From: Bradyrhizobium erythrophlei
Lineage (GTDB): Bacteria; Pseudomonadota; Alphaproteobacteria; Rhizobiales; Xanthobacteraceae
DNA: 64,000 nucleotides
Assembly: GCA_900129675.1 (NCBI GenBank)
Contig: FSRD01000001.1
Coordinates: 5,073,501 to 5,137,500, forward strand
Reading direction: 5' to 3'
Below the pieces are notes generated by a model, which was not told the origin of the DNA, did not search any database, and saw only the letters and a program-made list of their open reading frames with translations. Shown here piece after piece: positions 1 through 8,618 of this stretch. Every line of letters starts with the position of its first letter. Position 1 is the first letter of the stretch. Both the position numbers and the translations under genes were made by a program.

Positions 1-2
1 TG

Positions 3-1106
3 GTGGTGGTCGTCGAGATGAGCAAGGCGAACTGGCTGGTGAGCGGCGTTGTTCCCGGCGTCGAGCGCCAGCCGTTGAAGAAACTGGAGCCGGATGCGAC
101 GGCACTGTTACGATTGATCGAGCGGTGGCGGAACGAGGCGGTGCGTGCTGGCCGGCCGATCAGCCGGGTCGCGCTGGCCTATGAGGCTGGCCGCGACGGC
201 TTCTGGCTGGCGCGCTGGCTTATTGCTCGTGGGATCGAGGCGCACGTCATCCATTCGGCAAGCGTTGCGGTGTCACGCGAGCGCAAGCGGGCGAAGACGG
301 ACCGACTGGATGCGGCGATGTTGATGCGCGTATTCCTGGGATGGTTGCGCGGGGAGCGGGGGCACTGCGGGATGGTGGCGATCCCGACGATGGAGGAGGA
401 GGATGCGAGGCGCCCGAGCCGCGAGCGCGAGAGCCTTGTCGACGAGCGCTCTCGCATCACCAACCGCATGAAGAGTGCGCTCGCCCGTCTCGGGATTCGG
501 GGATTCAAGCCGCATCTGCGCAAGGCGCCTGAGCGTCTGGCAGGTCTGCGGACAGCGGAGGGCACGGGCCTGCCGGCAAACATCATCGAGGAGTTCCGGC
601 GCGACATGGCTCGGCTGGCACTGGTCCGTGAGCAGATCAGCTCGATCGAGAAGACACGTGCCGAGCGGCTCGAGCGGGCCCCCGATACAGGGCCGCATGC
701 GATGGTGCGGCTGCTCGCCAGGGTGATCGGTATCGGCATCGAGACGGCGGACATGCTGGTGCAGGAGATCCTGTCGCGGAAGCTTCGAGATCGAAGAGCG
801 GTGGCGCGCTACGCCGGGCTCACGGGATCGCCCGACGAGAGCGGTTTGAAACGCCGAGAGAAGGGCCTGGCCAAGGCCGGCAATGCGCGGGTACGACGGG
901 GGCTGATCCAGTTGGCGTGGCGCTTCCTGATGTTCCAGAAAGACAGTGCGCTGGCGCAGTGGTATCGCACGCGGACCGAGGGGCCGAGCGGCGCGCGCAA
1001 GACGACGATGATCGTGGCGCTGGCGCGCAAGCTGCTGATAGCGCTGTGGCGCCTGGTCACGACCGGCGAGGTGCCGGACGGTGTCGAGCTGCGGCCGGCG
1101 GCGTGA
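3..1106 (+). CDS. IS110-family transposase, 5' end cut by the window edge
   Basis: DEDD-type transposase of the IS110/IS1111 group, which recombines DNA using an N-terminal RuvC-like domain and a C-terminal transposase_20 domain with a catalytic serine. Seen here: the N-terminal part with KTDRLDAAML (the usual K-T-D-x-x-D signature, about residue 98) and the C-terminal helix-hairpin-like part with VIGIGIETADML followed by RYAGLTGSPDESG. The reading frame is open to the first base of the window and the usual first 10-15 residues (GIDLSK-type motif) are missing, so the real start lies outside. Length otherwise fits the family. It ends in a GC-rich tail with no partner gene. Confidence 0.85.
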   Translation: MVVVEMSKANWLVSGVVPGVERQPLKKLEPDATALLRLIERWRNEAVRAGRPISRVALAYEAGRDGFWLARWLIARGIEAHVIHSASVAVSRERKRAKTDRLDAAMLMRVFLGWLRGERGHCGMVAIPTMEEEDARRPSRERESLVDERSRITNRMKSALARLGIRGFKPHLRKAPERLAGLRTAEGTGLPANIIEEFRRDMARLALVREQISSIEKTRAERLERAPDTGPHAMVRLLARVIGIGIETADMLVQEILSRKLRDRRAVARYAGLTGSPDESGLKRREKGLAKAGNARVRRGLIQLAWRFLMFQKDSALAQWYRTRTEGPSGARKTTMIVALARKLLIALWRLVTTGEVPDGVELRPAA

Positions 1107-1637
1107 GCAACACTCTAGAACGAGAAAGGACAAACAGGGTTCGGCAACCTGACCGCACTTGATGCGCCGGGTTGCCGATGACGATCCGAGGTGGCGGCAA
1201 TCCGCATTCGGCTATGGCTGCAATGCCGCTGAGAGAATGGACCCGCCGCCTCGGAGCCTTGCCCGCAGAAGCGTATGACTGCTTCATGGTCGGGACCCCA
1301 TACGGGTTCAACCGAATACAAGCGTGGTTCGCGCGATTGATCGCGGCCAATGGCAGGCTCCCCTCGGATCATCGCACGGCCGACCACCCGATCGCCGGCA
1401 GCCTGCCACCGTGCTCGCGTCCGTCAAGGACAAGCCTTCGGCGGCGCTGAAGAAGCGCCGTCCTTGACCGCCGCTGCGCGCGACGGCGATGGAAATATGC
1501 GGTCGGGACGAAAGAATGCTCGCGGCGCGGGTCGAACAAAAAAATGGAATGCAAAGGACGACCAAAACGACATGACGCCCCCTTGACAAAGAAAGCCCCA
1601 TACAAGCCGTATGCCCGAATTGGGCCCGTACGGATCT
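1107..1637. other. non-coding stretch downstream of IS110
   Basis: No convincing gene. It probably holds the 3' end of the IS110 element. A large inverted repeat (GTCAAGGAC at about 1423 pairing with GTCCTTGAC at about 1459, enclosing a GGCGGCGCT/AAGCGCCG stem) could form a strong hairpin just before the group II intron remnant; some group II introns insert beside hairpins, so this may be a landing site. Confidence 0.4.
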
Positions 1638-2294
1638 GTGCGGGTTGCGCCTTGCAAGCGCGTTGAAGTCTGCCGTCTGCGATGACGGCCGCGGCAAAGC
1701 CTAGCGAGCAGCCGCGAACCGAGTCTTGCGTGGCGTCCGGTAACGGCCGTTGCGAAGCGTAGACAGGGAGGTTGCAGGCCGGAACGACAGTGAACGGGAA
1801 CATAGCCCCGAAATCGATCGTGATCGGAGTAGCCGACCCTATCCCGCAAAGGGGAAGGCGGAATCGCAGCCCGCGCTATAGCGAGCGGCCTGAGATGCTC
1901 CCGGGGTTCGTACCGCCAGCATGCAACCAAAGGAAGCAACGCGAACAAGGGAGATCCATCCGGTTCAGGCGCAAGTCTGTAGGACCTGCCAAGCCGAAGA
2001 GGTGAGAAGGGTCTGATGACCGGGTGGAAGTCAGACTGACTGATAGTACTCTGCGGTCGGGAGAGCCGGCTACATGGGGAAGCGGTCAGCGGTAGTTGAA
2101 TTGTTCTTGGGCGACATGGGCTCCATGCAACGGGAGTTACGGCCTTCTACTCAGAGAGAAGATCAGCTGACCATGGAAACGAAACTTGAACAGATAGCAG
2201 TGAAAGCTGTGAACCAACTGCCGAAGAGCGTGGTGCGGGAAATCCGCACGCCACGTTCTGTGGGAGCCGGGGGCGGGCGACCGCCTCCGGCGAC
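1638..2294 (+). mobile_element. group II intron remnant, maturase gene almost entirely deleted
   Basis: The 5' end reads GTGCGGG, matching the GUGYG group II consensus, and is followed by a domain I-like leader with several short stems. At 2173 an ORF begins with METKLEQIAVKAV, which resembles the N-terminus of one group II reverse-transcriptase class, but after about 15 codons the sequence jumps to ribozyme domain V at 2226-2259 (34 nt, GAAA tetraloop, GAGCGTGG pairing with CCACGTTC). A GC-rich hairpin that fits domain VI follows, ending near 2294. Thus about 1.2 kb of maturase has been lost. The exact 3' boundary is uncertain because the terminal AY dinucleotide is not obvious. It could only splice with a maturase supplied in trans. 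Confidence 0.7.
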
Positions 2295-2403
2295 CCGGTG
2301 GGCGCGAGGTAACTCGCGTCCCTACCGCGAAAGAGGTCCGCCGACGGCCAAAACGACGCGAATAACCCAATGTATGGTCCGGCCGTGCGGTGCAAGAGGC
2401 TTT

Positions 2404-2560
2404 GATATCGCCGGCGCCAAGAAAGATGAGGTTTGGACCCAGTACCGCTCGCGCACCCGGTGCAGCGCCTGCAGGTCGCAGCTGGTCGGCTGTCTAAAGT
2501 GAGTCTGCAAACTCGACATCGTCTCGCCTTCAGGAAGAACAGGGTCATGAGGACTGATTG
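2404..2560 (+). pseudogene. remnant of a third cytochrome P460 gene (3' end)
   Basis: This stretch repeats, with many substitutions, the end of the intact P460 gene at 2798-3418 and the start region of the next one: ATATCGCC-GCGCCAAGAAAGATGAGG is shared at 2406 and 3342, then a related stop region (TCTAAAGTGA here, AAATAAAGTGA at 3408) and GGGTCATGAGGAC here against GGATCATGAGGAC at 3447. The heme-binding CxxCH part and everything upstream are gone. It shows that the P460 array once had at least one more copy. Confidence 0.75.
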
Positions 2561-2797
2561 ACCTCCGGTCGGTTCCGGCCGGCTGCGGAACTATTCGGCC
2601 TGCGCCGACCGCAGGTCGCATCGTAAAAAAGAGTTCAATTGATAAGCATCCATGTGGGACAGCCAGAGGGCCAAGTAGTAGAGTCCCGACAAGAGCGTCG
2701 GCGCCGATGCCGCCCGATCCGGGGTAAGAAAAGGAAAAAGTGGTGAAGGGACTTGGCGCGGTTCTACGCTCCCCCAGCAACGGAAGGGAGAATGGCG

Positions 2798-3418
2798 ATG
2801 CGCGTAAGATTCCTGACCACAACTGCAGCAATTGCGAGCGGCGTCATTGTGACAACTGTTCTCGTACAGTCGCTCTCCCCTACCAGCGCGCAAACTGAAA
2901 CGAAGTCGCGCTATCTGCCCGAATACACCGCCGATGGCGATCTGATCCTGCCGAAGAATTTCCACGAATGGGTGTACGTCGGATCGCCACTCACTCCCAA
3001 TGCGCTTAATGGCGGCAAGGCCGGTTTCCCAGAATTTCACAACGTCTACATCGAACCGGGTTCATACGAAATTTACAAGAAGACGTATGAATTTCCCGAA
3101 GGAACGATCTTCTTCAAAGAGCTTCAACTCACCCTGCCGGGCGAGAACCCGGATGGTTCGCGAACTGAACCGTCGGGTCGGGGCTACTTCCCCGGACCTT
3201 GGAACGGCGCTGATGTGACCGTGAAAGATTCCAAGCGCTATGCCGATACCGGAGGGTGGGGGTACTACAATTTCAATCATCATGAACCCAAAGCTCCAAC
3301 CGCCAAAGTGAAGGCGAAGTCGGAATGCGCCTTTTGCCATATCGCCAGCGCCAAGAAAGATGAGGTTTGGACCCAGTTCTATCCCTTGCTGGACATAGGA
3401 ATGCCCCAAATAAAGTGA
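2798..3418 (+). CDS. cytochrome P460 family protein (first of tandem pair)
   Basis: Periplasmic mono-heme c-type protein of the cytochrome P460 family, whose characterised members oxidise hydroxylamine or bind and detoxify NO. It has an N-terminal signal peptide (MRVRFLTTTAAIASG, cleavage near TSA-Q) and a C-terminal heme site CAFCH (CxxCH). In between are motifs typical of the family: FPEGTIFFKEL, then a VKDSKRYADTGGWGYYNF segment that carries the lysine/tyrosine region used for the heme crosslink in true P460. Start chosen at 2798 because AGGGAG lies 7 bases upstream; 2792 is too close to the Shine-Dalgarno. Only 31 bases separate it from the next P460 gene, so the two are probably one transcript. 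Whether the lysine-heme crosslink forms cannot be told. Confidence 0.85.
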   Translation: MRVRFLTTTAAIASGVIVTTVLVQSLSPTSAQTETKSRYLPEYTADGDLILPKNFHEWVYVGSPLTPNALNGGKAGFPEFHNVYIEPGSYEIYKKTYEFPEGTIFFKELQLTLPGENPDGSRTEPSGRGYFPGPWNGADVTVKDSKRYADTGGWGYYNFNHHEPKAPTAKVKAKSECAFCHIASAKKDEVWTQFYPLLDIGMPQIK

Positions 3419-3449
3419 CTCCGCGAACTAGATGAGGAAAACTAGGATC

Positions 3450-4034
3450 ATGAGGACGGCCAATGTTGTTGTAGTTATCTGCATAGCGGGAATGTCGGCA
3501 ATATTCGCCATCGCTTCGCACGGACAGATGGACGTGGCTGGGTCGAACAAGCGGCCGAAAGCGGAGGCCGTCGATGACGCTGCTGGTAATTTGCATGTAC
3601 CCGACGCCTATCGCACCACCTATCAGTCGTTGGGAAGCTGGGCGGTAAGTGCTGATCAGGGGAGGGGCTCGAAGGAACTCCATCTCGTCTATGCGTCGCC
3701 GGGGACTATCGCCGCCTATAGCAGGGACGGCCATTTTCCTGCCGGCACAGTGCTTGTGAAAGAGGTGTACGAGGCTGCCACCGAACCAATGACGACGGGC
3801 ACGGTTAGCCATGCCGACACCTTGAAAGGCTGGTTCGTCATGGTGAAAGACAGTAATGGCCGCCATGCCGGGAATAAGTTGTGGGGCGACGGCTGGGGCT
3901 GGTCGTGGTTCGATGCTGCCAACCCGTCAAAGACCACGTCTACAGATTACAACGTTGATTGTCTGTCATGCCATCAGCCGGCGCGAGCTTCCGATTGGAT
4001 TTATGTCCAAGGATACCCCGCGTTGAAGCAATGA
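3450..4034 (+). CDS. cytochrome P460 family protein (second of tandem pair)
   Basis: Second exported mono-heme P460-like protein. A hydrophobic leader (MRTANVVVVICIAGMSAIFA) is followed by the P460 fold: FPAGTVLVKEVYE, VMVKDSNGRHAGNKLWGDGW and the heme motif CLSCH near the C-terminus. Start at 3450 is preferred over 3432 because TAGGA precedes it and the leader then begins properly. It is clearly diverged from its neighbour (different spacing and leader), so the pair is an old duplication. Likely role is oxidation or sequestration of hydroxylamine or NO; this is family inference, since no hao or nitrification genes are in the window. Confidence 0.83.
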   Translation: MRTANVVVVICIAGMSAIFAIASHGQMDVAGSNKRPKAEAVDDAAGNLHVPDAYRTTYQSLGSWAVSADQGRGSKELHLVYASPGTIAAYSRDGHFPAGTVLVKEVYEAATEPMTTGTVSHADTLKGWFVMVKDSNGRHAGNKLWGDGWGWSWFDAANPSKTTSTDYNVDCLSCHQPARASDWIYVQGYPALKQ

Positions 4035-4444
4035 CTATTACGCCTGCCAGGATTTCAAAGCAGGGGTAAGTGGGAGCACCTCATCGCCGCGAGCACAGGC
4101 GATCCAAATAACAGATTCACGGCAAGTAGTAGAGGAGTTCAAAGCTCACCGACCGCATCGCATCGACGCAGGTTTGCAAGCAATCGGGGGAGCTAACTGC
4201 GGCGAGCTGGAGTTAGCGCCGGCCTCTGCCGTTGTGGGGCGCCGGTGGCAAGCGGGCTCGTTTTCCCAGTACCACCTGCCTGCTCAGCAAGAATGAGATT
4301 TGGAGCGCGAGTGTCGCGCATCTGGCGCAGCACGCCGCGCAATTTGGCACGGTGACCAGTCCCTCGCCACCGATATTGCAAAGGTTCGCCAGCATAAGGC
4401 GGACCTGGTCGACCGTGAGATCGCCCTGCATTTGCGAGCGAAGC
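4035..4444. other. no gene recognised
   Basis: Between the P460 pair and the ABC-transporter remnant. Frames on both strands are open in places but show no known motif, so none is called. Confidence 0.4.
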
Positions 4445-4776
4445 GCGGGCGCGATGCTCATGCTGTCGTCTCCACTAATTTCGACGAATGGGCAGATGCT
4501 CGCCGAGCTCTCCATTGGGCACCGCCTTCCTGCTGTCACCCTCTTCCCGGACTTCGCGCGCGCAGGAGGGGTGCTGGCTTATGGGCCGAACTTGCTCGAT
4601 ATGTATCGGCAGTCCGCATTATGATGGGTAAGGTGCTGAAGGGAACGAAGCCAGCAGACCTGCCGATCGAGCAGCCGACAAACTTTCAATTGGTATTGAA
4701 CCTAAAAACGACAAAGGCCTTGGGAATACCCATCCCCACGTTAGTTCTTTTGCGCGCTGACGTGGTGATCGAATGA
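4445..4776 (+). pseudogene. remnant of an ABC_sub_bind-type substrate-binding protein gene
   Basis: C-terminal third of a periplasmic substrate-binding protein of the ABC_sub_bind (PF04392) type. In one frame (4445-4615) it reads SSPLISTNGQMLAELSIGH, RLPAVTLF and GGVLAYGPNLLDMYRQSA; a one-base shift near 4610 moves it to a second frame reading GKVLKGTKPADLPIEQPT and ending NLKTTKALGIPIP...LLRADVVIE. Both parts match the conserved end of these proteins. The upstream two thirds and the signal peptide are missing, so it is non-functional. Confidence 0.8.
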
Positions 4777-5107
4777 AGCGACGACTTCCGCCTTTGTGTA
4801 GGTTTTCGGATGCCGGCATGACGAGGCTATCCACGCGCTCTTTTGACCGGCGTCCGAAAAGCGCCAAGGCACGAAATCGCGGGAAGCGGGGCACCGGCGG
4901 TGCCGCGGGTGCTATGGGGATTTTGCCGCGGTGCGTGATTTGAGCGCCGGGTAATAATTTTTCGGAGGGTGTACTGGCCTCGAAGGCATGCACAACTTTG
5001 GCGTTATGGCACAAGTATTGCTAATTGGGGAAAGTAGGTTTCTCCCCCCATGTGATTTCAAAGAGTTAGGTGTTGTAAAACGGTCACGTTCGACAACTTG
5101 TGAGCGA
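4777..5107. other. no gene recognised
   Basis: Spacer between the ABC-transporter remnant and the end of the nucleotidyltransferase gene. Nothing supportable was seen on either strand. Confidence 0.4.
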
Positions 5108-6148
5108 TTAGCCTTGCGACAGCTTTGGAGCATGCAGGAATTTTCCGATAGTCGCCGCGGCCTCCGGATCGCCGGTCTCGATGGATTCAGCGAAGGCCGG
5201 GAACGCGGCCAAATGCTCGCCCTCGAATGGTCTTGCCCCGAACCGCATGACCAGCCGCCCGACGGCGAAAGCCTGGTCCTTGACGAGGCGAGCGGCGGCA
5301 CCGTCCCGGTCAGGATCCAGGCTCGCCAGCGCGAATTTCGTGAGCGCGAATGCCCGCGGGTCCATGCCGACCATGCCGACGGGGGCGCCGTCCCGGGCGA
5401 TCGCGACCGCCGACACCGGCTCGAGATCGACCAAGCTGTGCAGCACCGACAGCTGCTCCTCGGAGGCCCCGTCCAGCCGATCGATGGACCGGAGCAAGGA
5501 TCGGCGGGTGTGCAGGTCAACCCGGAAGCCGCGGTCGTTCCTGATCGATCGAGAGGGGCCGTGGGGCGCGAAGGACTTGTCGGCCCGGAGGATGACGGGA
5601 AGCAGATCGTCCATCGCTTCCTGACGGCTGTCCGCCGACGACAGCAGGTCCAGGTCGCCCTGGGTCCTGATCGCCATCGGCAGCATGGCGCCGGCGGAAG
5701 CTTCGTAGAGAGACATGACAGCGCTGCCGATCACCATCAGCTTCGGCCCGAGAAGCTCCTTCCGAGCCAGTTCGCGCAGCACGTCGCCAGCGATCGGCTC
5801 CAACCGGCCGATCCGCAGCGCCCGTCCCACCCGGAACAGCGGCTCGAGCTCTCGCTCCATTTCGGCCGCGGCCTTGTCGACCTCGGCGCGTCCACGGTCG
5901 AAGTCGGCCTTTTTCTTCTCGGTCTCCGGCGACCGCCGGCCGAGCGAGTTCATCTGCTTTTTGCCGGTGACCGGGTCGGTCCAATAGGTCGTCAGGTATT
6001 CGTGGGGCCCGACCGTCTTCCAGCCCATGGCACCACGAAACTGCTCCTGCAGCGTCATGACGAAGTCGTAGCGATCCCACATCTCGCGAGCATCTTCGAG
6101 ATGCCGGATCTGAGCGCGGTCCATTGGGATGGGTTCGAGGTCGGACAT
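5108..6148 (-). CDS. GSU2403-like nucleotidyltransferase-fold protein
   Basis: 346 residues, probably the NTP_transf_8 / GSU2403 branch of the polymerase-beta-type nucleotidyltransferase superfamily. An N-terminal helical part (about 1-115, charged and coiled-coil-like near RSPETEKKKADFDRG) precedes the catalytic region MVIGSAVMSLYEA...TQGDLDLL (about residues 140-170), where the DLD pair is the expected metal-binding motif. The C-terminal half contains DGAPVGMVGMDPRAFAL and KDQAFAVGRLV. Substrate unknown; relatives modify RNA, protein or small molecules, and some act in toxin-antitoxin systems. It is divergent from the RHH/PIN pair with 108 bases between start codons, so the intergenic operator may control both sides. 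The overlapping opposite-strand frame (4988-6238) is treated as a shadow. Confidence 0.75.
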   Translation of the reverse strand: MSDLEPIPMDRAQIRHLEDAREMWDRYDFVMTLQEQFRGAMGWKTVGPHEYLTTYWTDPVTGKKQMNSLGRRSPETEKKKADFDRGRAEVDKAAAEMERELEPLFRVGRALRIGRLEPIAGDVLRELARKELLGPKLMVIGSAVMSLYEASAGAMLPMAIRTQGDLDLLSSADSRQEAMDDLLPVILRADKSFAPHGPSRSIRNDRGFRVDLHTRRSLLRSIDRLDGASEEQLSVLHSLVDLEPVSAVAIARDGAPVGMVGMDPRAFALTKFALASLDPDRDGAAARLVKDQAFAVGRLVMRFGARPFEGEHLAAFPAFAESIETGDPEAAATIGKFLHAPKLSQG

Positions 6149-6206
6149 GGGCTTTCTACCTTAACGACTATTATCACATTTTCGGTAGAAAATGCAAGGA
6201 CTCCAA

Positions 6207-6240
6207 TTGTTCCACGCTGCGTTCACGTATATATGTGAAC
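6207..6240 (+). promoter_or_regulatory. palindromic operator over a putative promoter of the toxin-antitoxin pair
   Basis: GTTCACGTATATATGTGAAC at 6221-6240 is a 20-bp palindrome with 9 of 10 positions paired. A possible -35 (TTGTTC, 6207) and -10 (TATATG, 6230) with 17-base spacing place the palindrome on the -10 element. It ends 16 bases before the antitoxin start, the usual place for autorepression by an RHH antitoxin. The promoter is an inference; the palindrome is directly visible. Confidence 0.65.
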
Positions 6241-6256
6241 CAACGGGAGACGGCTG

Positions 6257-6601
6257 ATGAAGCGCAACACGACATTCAACCTCGATGACGAACTGGTGCA
6301 GCGAGGGAAGTCCTACGCGGCCGCGCATGGAACAACGTTGACCGCGCTTGTCCGCGACCACCTCACGAAGGTCACGGGCTACCGGCCGAACGACGGCGCG
6401 AATGACCCGTTGGTTGCCTTCTCCAAGGGGGAGATCGATAAGGCACAGGCGATCGAGCAGGCCGGGCTGCGTGACTACGCGGAATTGCTGGTCGCGCTAG
6501 GCGATCGCGGTCTTGATCTGCCCCGGCTTCCTCCCCACGAGATCAACGAGATGACGGAAAACTTCCTTCGCATCTGCCGGGAAGTGGGGCTGCCACAATG
6601 A
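6257..6601 (+). CDS. ribbon-helix-helix antitoxin
   Basis: 114-residue protein whose N-terminus (MKRNTTFNLDDELVQRGKSY) has the strand-helix pattern of a ribbon-helix-helix DNA-binding domain: alternating hydrophobics in the strand and an amphipathic helix ending in TALVRDHL. The rest, with acidic and hydrophobic residues, would wrap the toxin. A good Shine-Dalgarno (GGGAG) precedes the ATG. Its stop overlaps the toxin start (ATGA), as in type II toxin-antitoxin operons. It should neutralise the PIN toxin and repress its own promoter through the palindrome just upstream. Confidence 0.8.
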   Translation: MKRNTTFNLDDELVQRGKSYAAAHGTTLTALVRDHLTKVTGYRPNDGANDPLVAFSKGEIDKAQAIEQAGLRDYAELLVALGDRGLDLPRLPPHEINEMTENFLRICREVGLPQ

Positions 6602-7194
6602 CCGCCCGCTGCGTTCTCATTATCCCGGATGCCGGACCGATCAACAGCCTCTGGGTTGCCGGAGAGCTGCCGCTTCTGCTGAAGCTCCGGATGCCGGTTG
6701 TCATCATCGACCAAGTCTACGCCGAACTGACGTCGGACCCCGAAAACTACCTCAAGGACCGCGAGGTGAAGGAGTTTGTCGGAGCGCATCCGGACGTGTT
6801 CATGATCGAGGAGACGAACGTCGGCAGGATGGCGGCGGTTCTACGTGCACAGGGAACGTTTAAGACCGGACAGAGCCTCGGCGAGGCGGCCATCGCCGAT
6901 TTCTTCCAGCATGGGCTCGAAAAGTACGTCCGTGACGACCAGGCGGCGCTGCTGCTGTTCGAGGACGCGGATTTCCGTTCAGTCAAGGTGATCCGGAGGC
7001 CACGTAACGTGCATCTTACCAGCACGGTCTCATGGCTCCGCGGCCTGCAGGATCTCGGCATTATCGCCTCGGCCGACGACATCATTCGTGCGATGACGCA
7101 TCCGACCGATCCGGCGAAGCGTCCCCGCAAGTTCACCGATCTTCCGGACGGGACCGACGAGCCGGCCGAAATCGGTAGCAGCTGGCGTCCGTAA
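6598..7194 (+). CDS. PIN-domain-like toxin
   Basis: 198 residues. The PIN-like acidic residues are visible in order: PDAGPINSL (Asp near residue 11), VIIDQVYAELTSD, SLGEAAIADFF (Glu near 97) and YVRDDQAALLLFEDADF (Asp cluster near 115-128). PIN domains are Mg-dependent ribonucleases; in VapC toxins they cut tRNA or rRNA. It is longer than typical VapC (about 130 aa), with a C-terminal extension ending DEPAEIGSSWRP, so it belongs to a less studied PIN branch. Translationally coupled to the antitoxin by a 4-base overlap. Target unknown. Confidence 0.75.
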   Translation: MTARCVLIIPDAGPINSLWVAGELPLLLKLRMPVVIIDQVYAELTSDPENYLKDREVKEFVGAHPDVFMIEETNVGRMAAVLRAQGTFKTGQSLGEAAIADFFQHGLEKYVRDDQAALLLFEDADFRSVKVIRRPRNVHLTSTVSWLRGLQDLGIIASADDIIRAMTHPTDPAKRPRKFTDLPDGTDEPAEIGSSWRP

Positions 7195-7888
7195 GCGCGG
7201 GAGCGGAGCGATGGCGCAGAAGAAGCATCGACAGACTGAGTTGGGCACCATTGGGTCTGGCAACGTTTTCAAAGCTGGCCAGCGCGCAAGGCGCCATCAT
7301 ACGAGCACCCTTCGCACAAACCTGCTCTCGATGTCCGGCGTTATCGATCCCGCCGACATGGCTCAGCGCCGATCGCCGCAGGTCCGCTATGAGGGGATGA
7401 ACAGACCAAGCCCCTTTGGCGGTCCGACGGCCGAGTTTGACCCTCATGTATGGTCCGGCCGCGCGTTGCAAGAAGATTTCGTCGAATTGGCGGCGGCGGT
7501 CTTGCATCAATGTATCCGGCCTCTGATTGGAGCATGTGGTGCTCCGGGCCATCATGGATATCAGCGCGCGTGCGTTCTCATTAGCGGACAGGCCTCGATT
7601 GGGCCATTTGGGTCACCAGTGTTCGCACGCGCGCGGAAGACCGAACCTCCATCTCGTCTCATCCTCTCGCAGACCTCGGCGGGAAACTGTTGATAGGGTT
7701 ACGTCATCGCTTGCTCCTCATGTCGCGCAGTTCCTTTGTTCGAGCCAAGGGCCGTTCCTTCGTCCCGGCCCGCAGAACGTCGATCGCGTCGCGCGCAGGG
7801 GCGGTCAAGGCCGGCCGTCGCGCTTGGCTTGCGGCGGGCGCCGGCGTTGCCAGGCTGCGCCTTGACCGCGCCGAGCACGGCGCGAGGA
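7195..7888. other. mobile-element debris, no intact gene
   Basis: Short open frames only. The stretch 7443-7472 (TGTATGGTCCGGCCGCGCG then TTGCAAGA) closely matches 2371-2401 near the P460 remnant, indicating a shared dispersed repeat. The right part is the 3' non-coding end of the adjacent IS110 copy. Confidence 0.45.
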
Positions 7889-8477
7889 TCAAGCGGATCG
7901 GACGCTTGCATCATCGGTCCTCGTCAGCTCGAAGGCGCGTCCTTTGGCCAGCACCGCCCAGGCGATCCGGGCAAGCTTGTTGGCGAGCGCGATCGCCAGC
8001 ACGTTGTGGTGCAACCGCCTCTTGGCGGCTTCGATCCAGGATTTGAGCCCGTAACGTTCCCAGTCCTTTATCCTGACCAGCACAACCCATGCCGCCTGCA
8101 CGAACAGAACGCGCAGGTAGCGATTGCCGCGCCTGGAGATTTTGCCGAGGATCGTGCGGTCTCCCGTCGAGATCTGCTTGGGCACCAGTCCGAGCCAGGC
8201 GCCGAAGTCGCGGCCTTTGGAGAATACGTCTCCAGTGCCGATCGCGGCCACCATGGCGCTCGAAATGATCGGCCCGATGCCGGGCACCGTCATCAGGCGC
8301 GAACATGCCTGATCCTGACGGGCCAGGGCTTCGATCTCGCCGGATAGGCCATCGATGCGCTGATCCAGCCGGCGCCAGTCGCCTGCCAACTCCTCGATGA
8401 CACGCAACATGCGGGGCGACAGGGCATCGGTGCGCGTTGCAAGGATGGTGGGCAGTTCCGTGCGCAGGAAGCCGATC
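7889..8477 (-). pseudogene. IS110-family transposase, N-terminal half lost
   Basis: C-terminal transposase_20 part of an IS110-type transposase: MTVPGIGPIISSAMVAAIG, AWLGLVPKQISTGDRT and GKISRRGNRYLR are the classical motifs. The frame runs unbroken up to 8477 (FLRTELPTILATRTDAL), where the left end of the YecA transposon starts. The missing N-terminal half does not reappear on the other side of that transposon, so insertion was accompanied by deletion. Confidence 0.85.
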
Positions 8478-8618
8478 CCGTATGGTCAATAAATTGAGAC
8501 TGCTCAAAGGCGGCAGTGTTCCAACATTTTTGGTCTTGGACCGGTGTTGCACAACAAGCTTGCCGTGGACGCTTGAGTAGGGACGACGGGGGTCGCAAGC
8601 AATTCTGGGTACCGCAGG

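Noticed and set aside
2074..2502. 142-codon frame considered as a protein gene
   Set aside because: It runs through the intron leader, domain V and the P460 remnant; not a single gene.
4988..6238. 416-codon plus-strand frame opposite the nucleotidyltransferase gene
   Set aside because: Arg/His/Gly-rich shadow with no motif; the minus-strand gene has a catalytic motif and a ribosome site.
7211..7693. 160-codon frame after the PIN toxin, considered as a third toxin-antitoxin gene
   Set aside because: No domain, and it crosses a dispersed repeat; composition changes midway.
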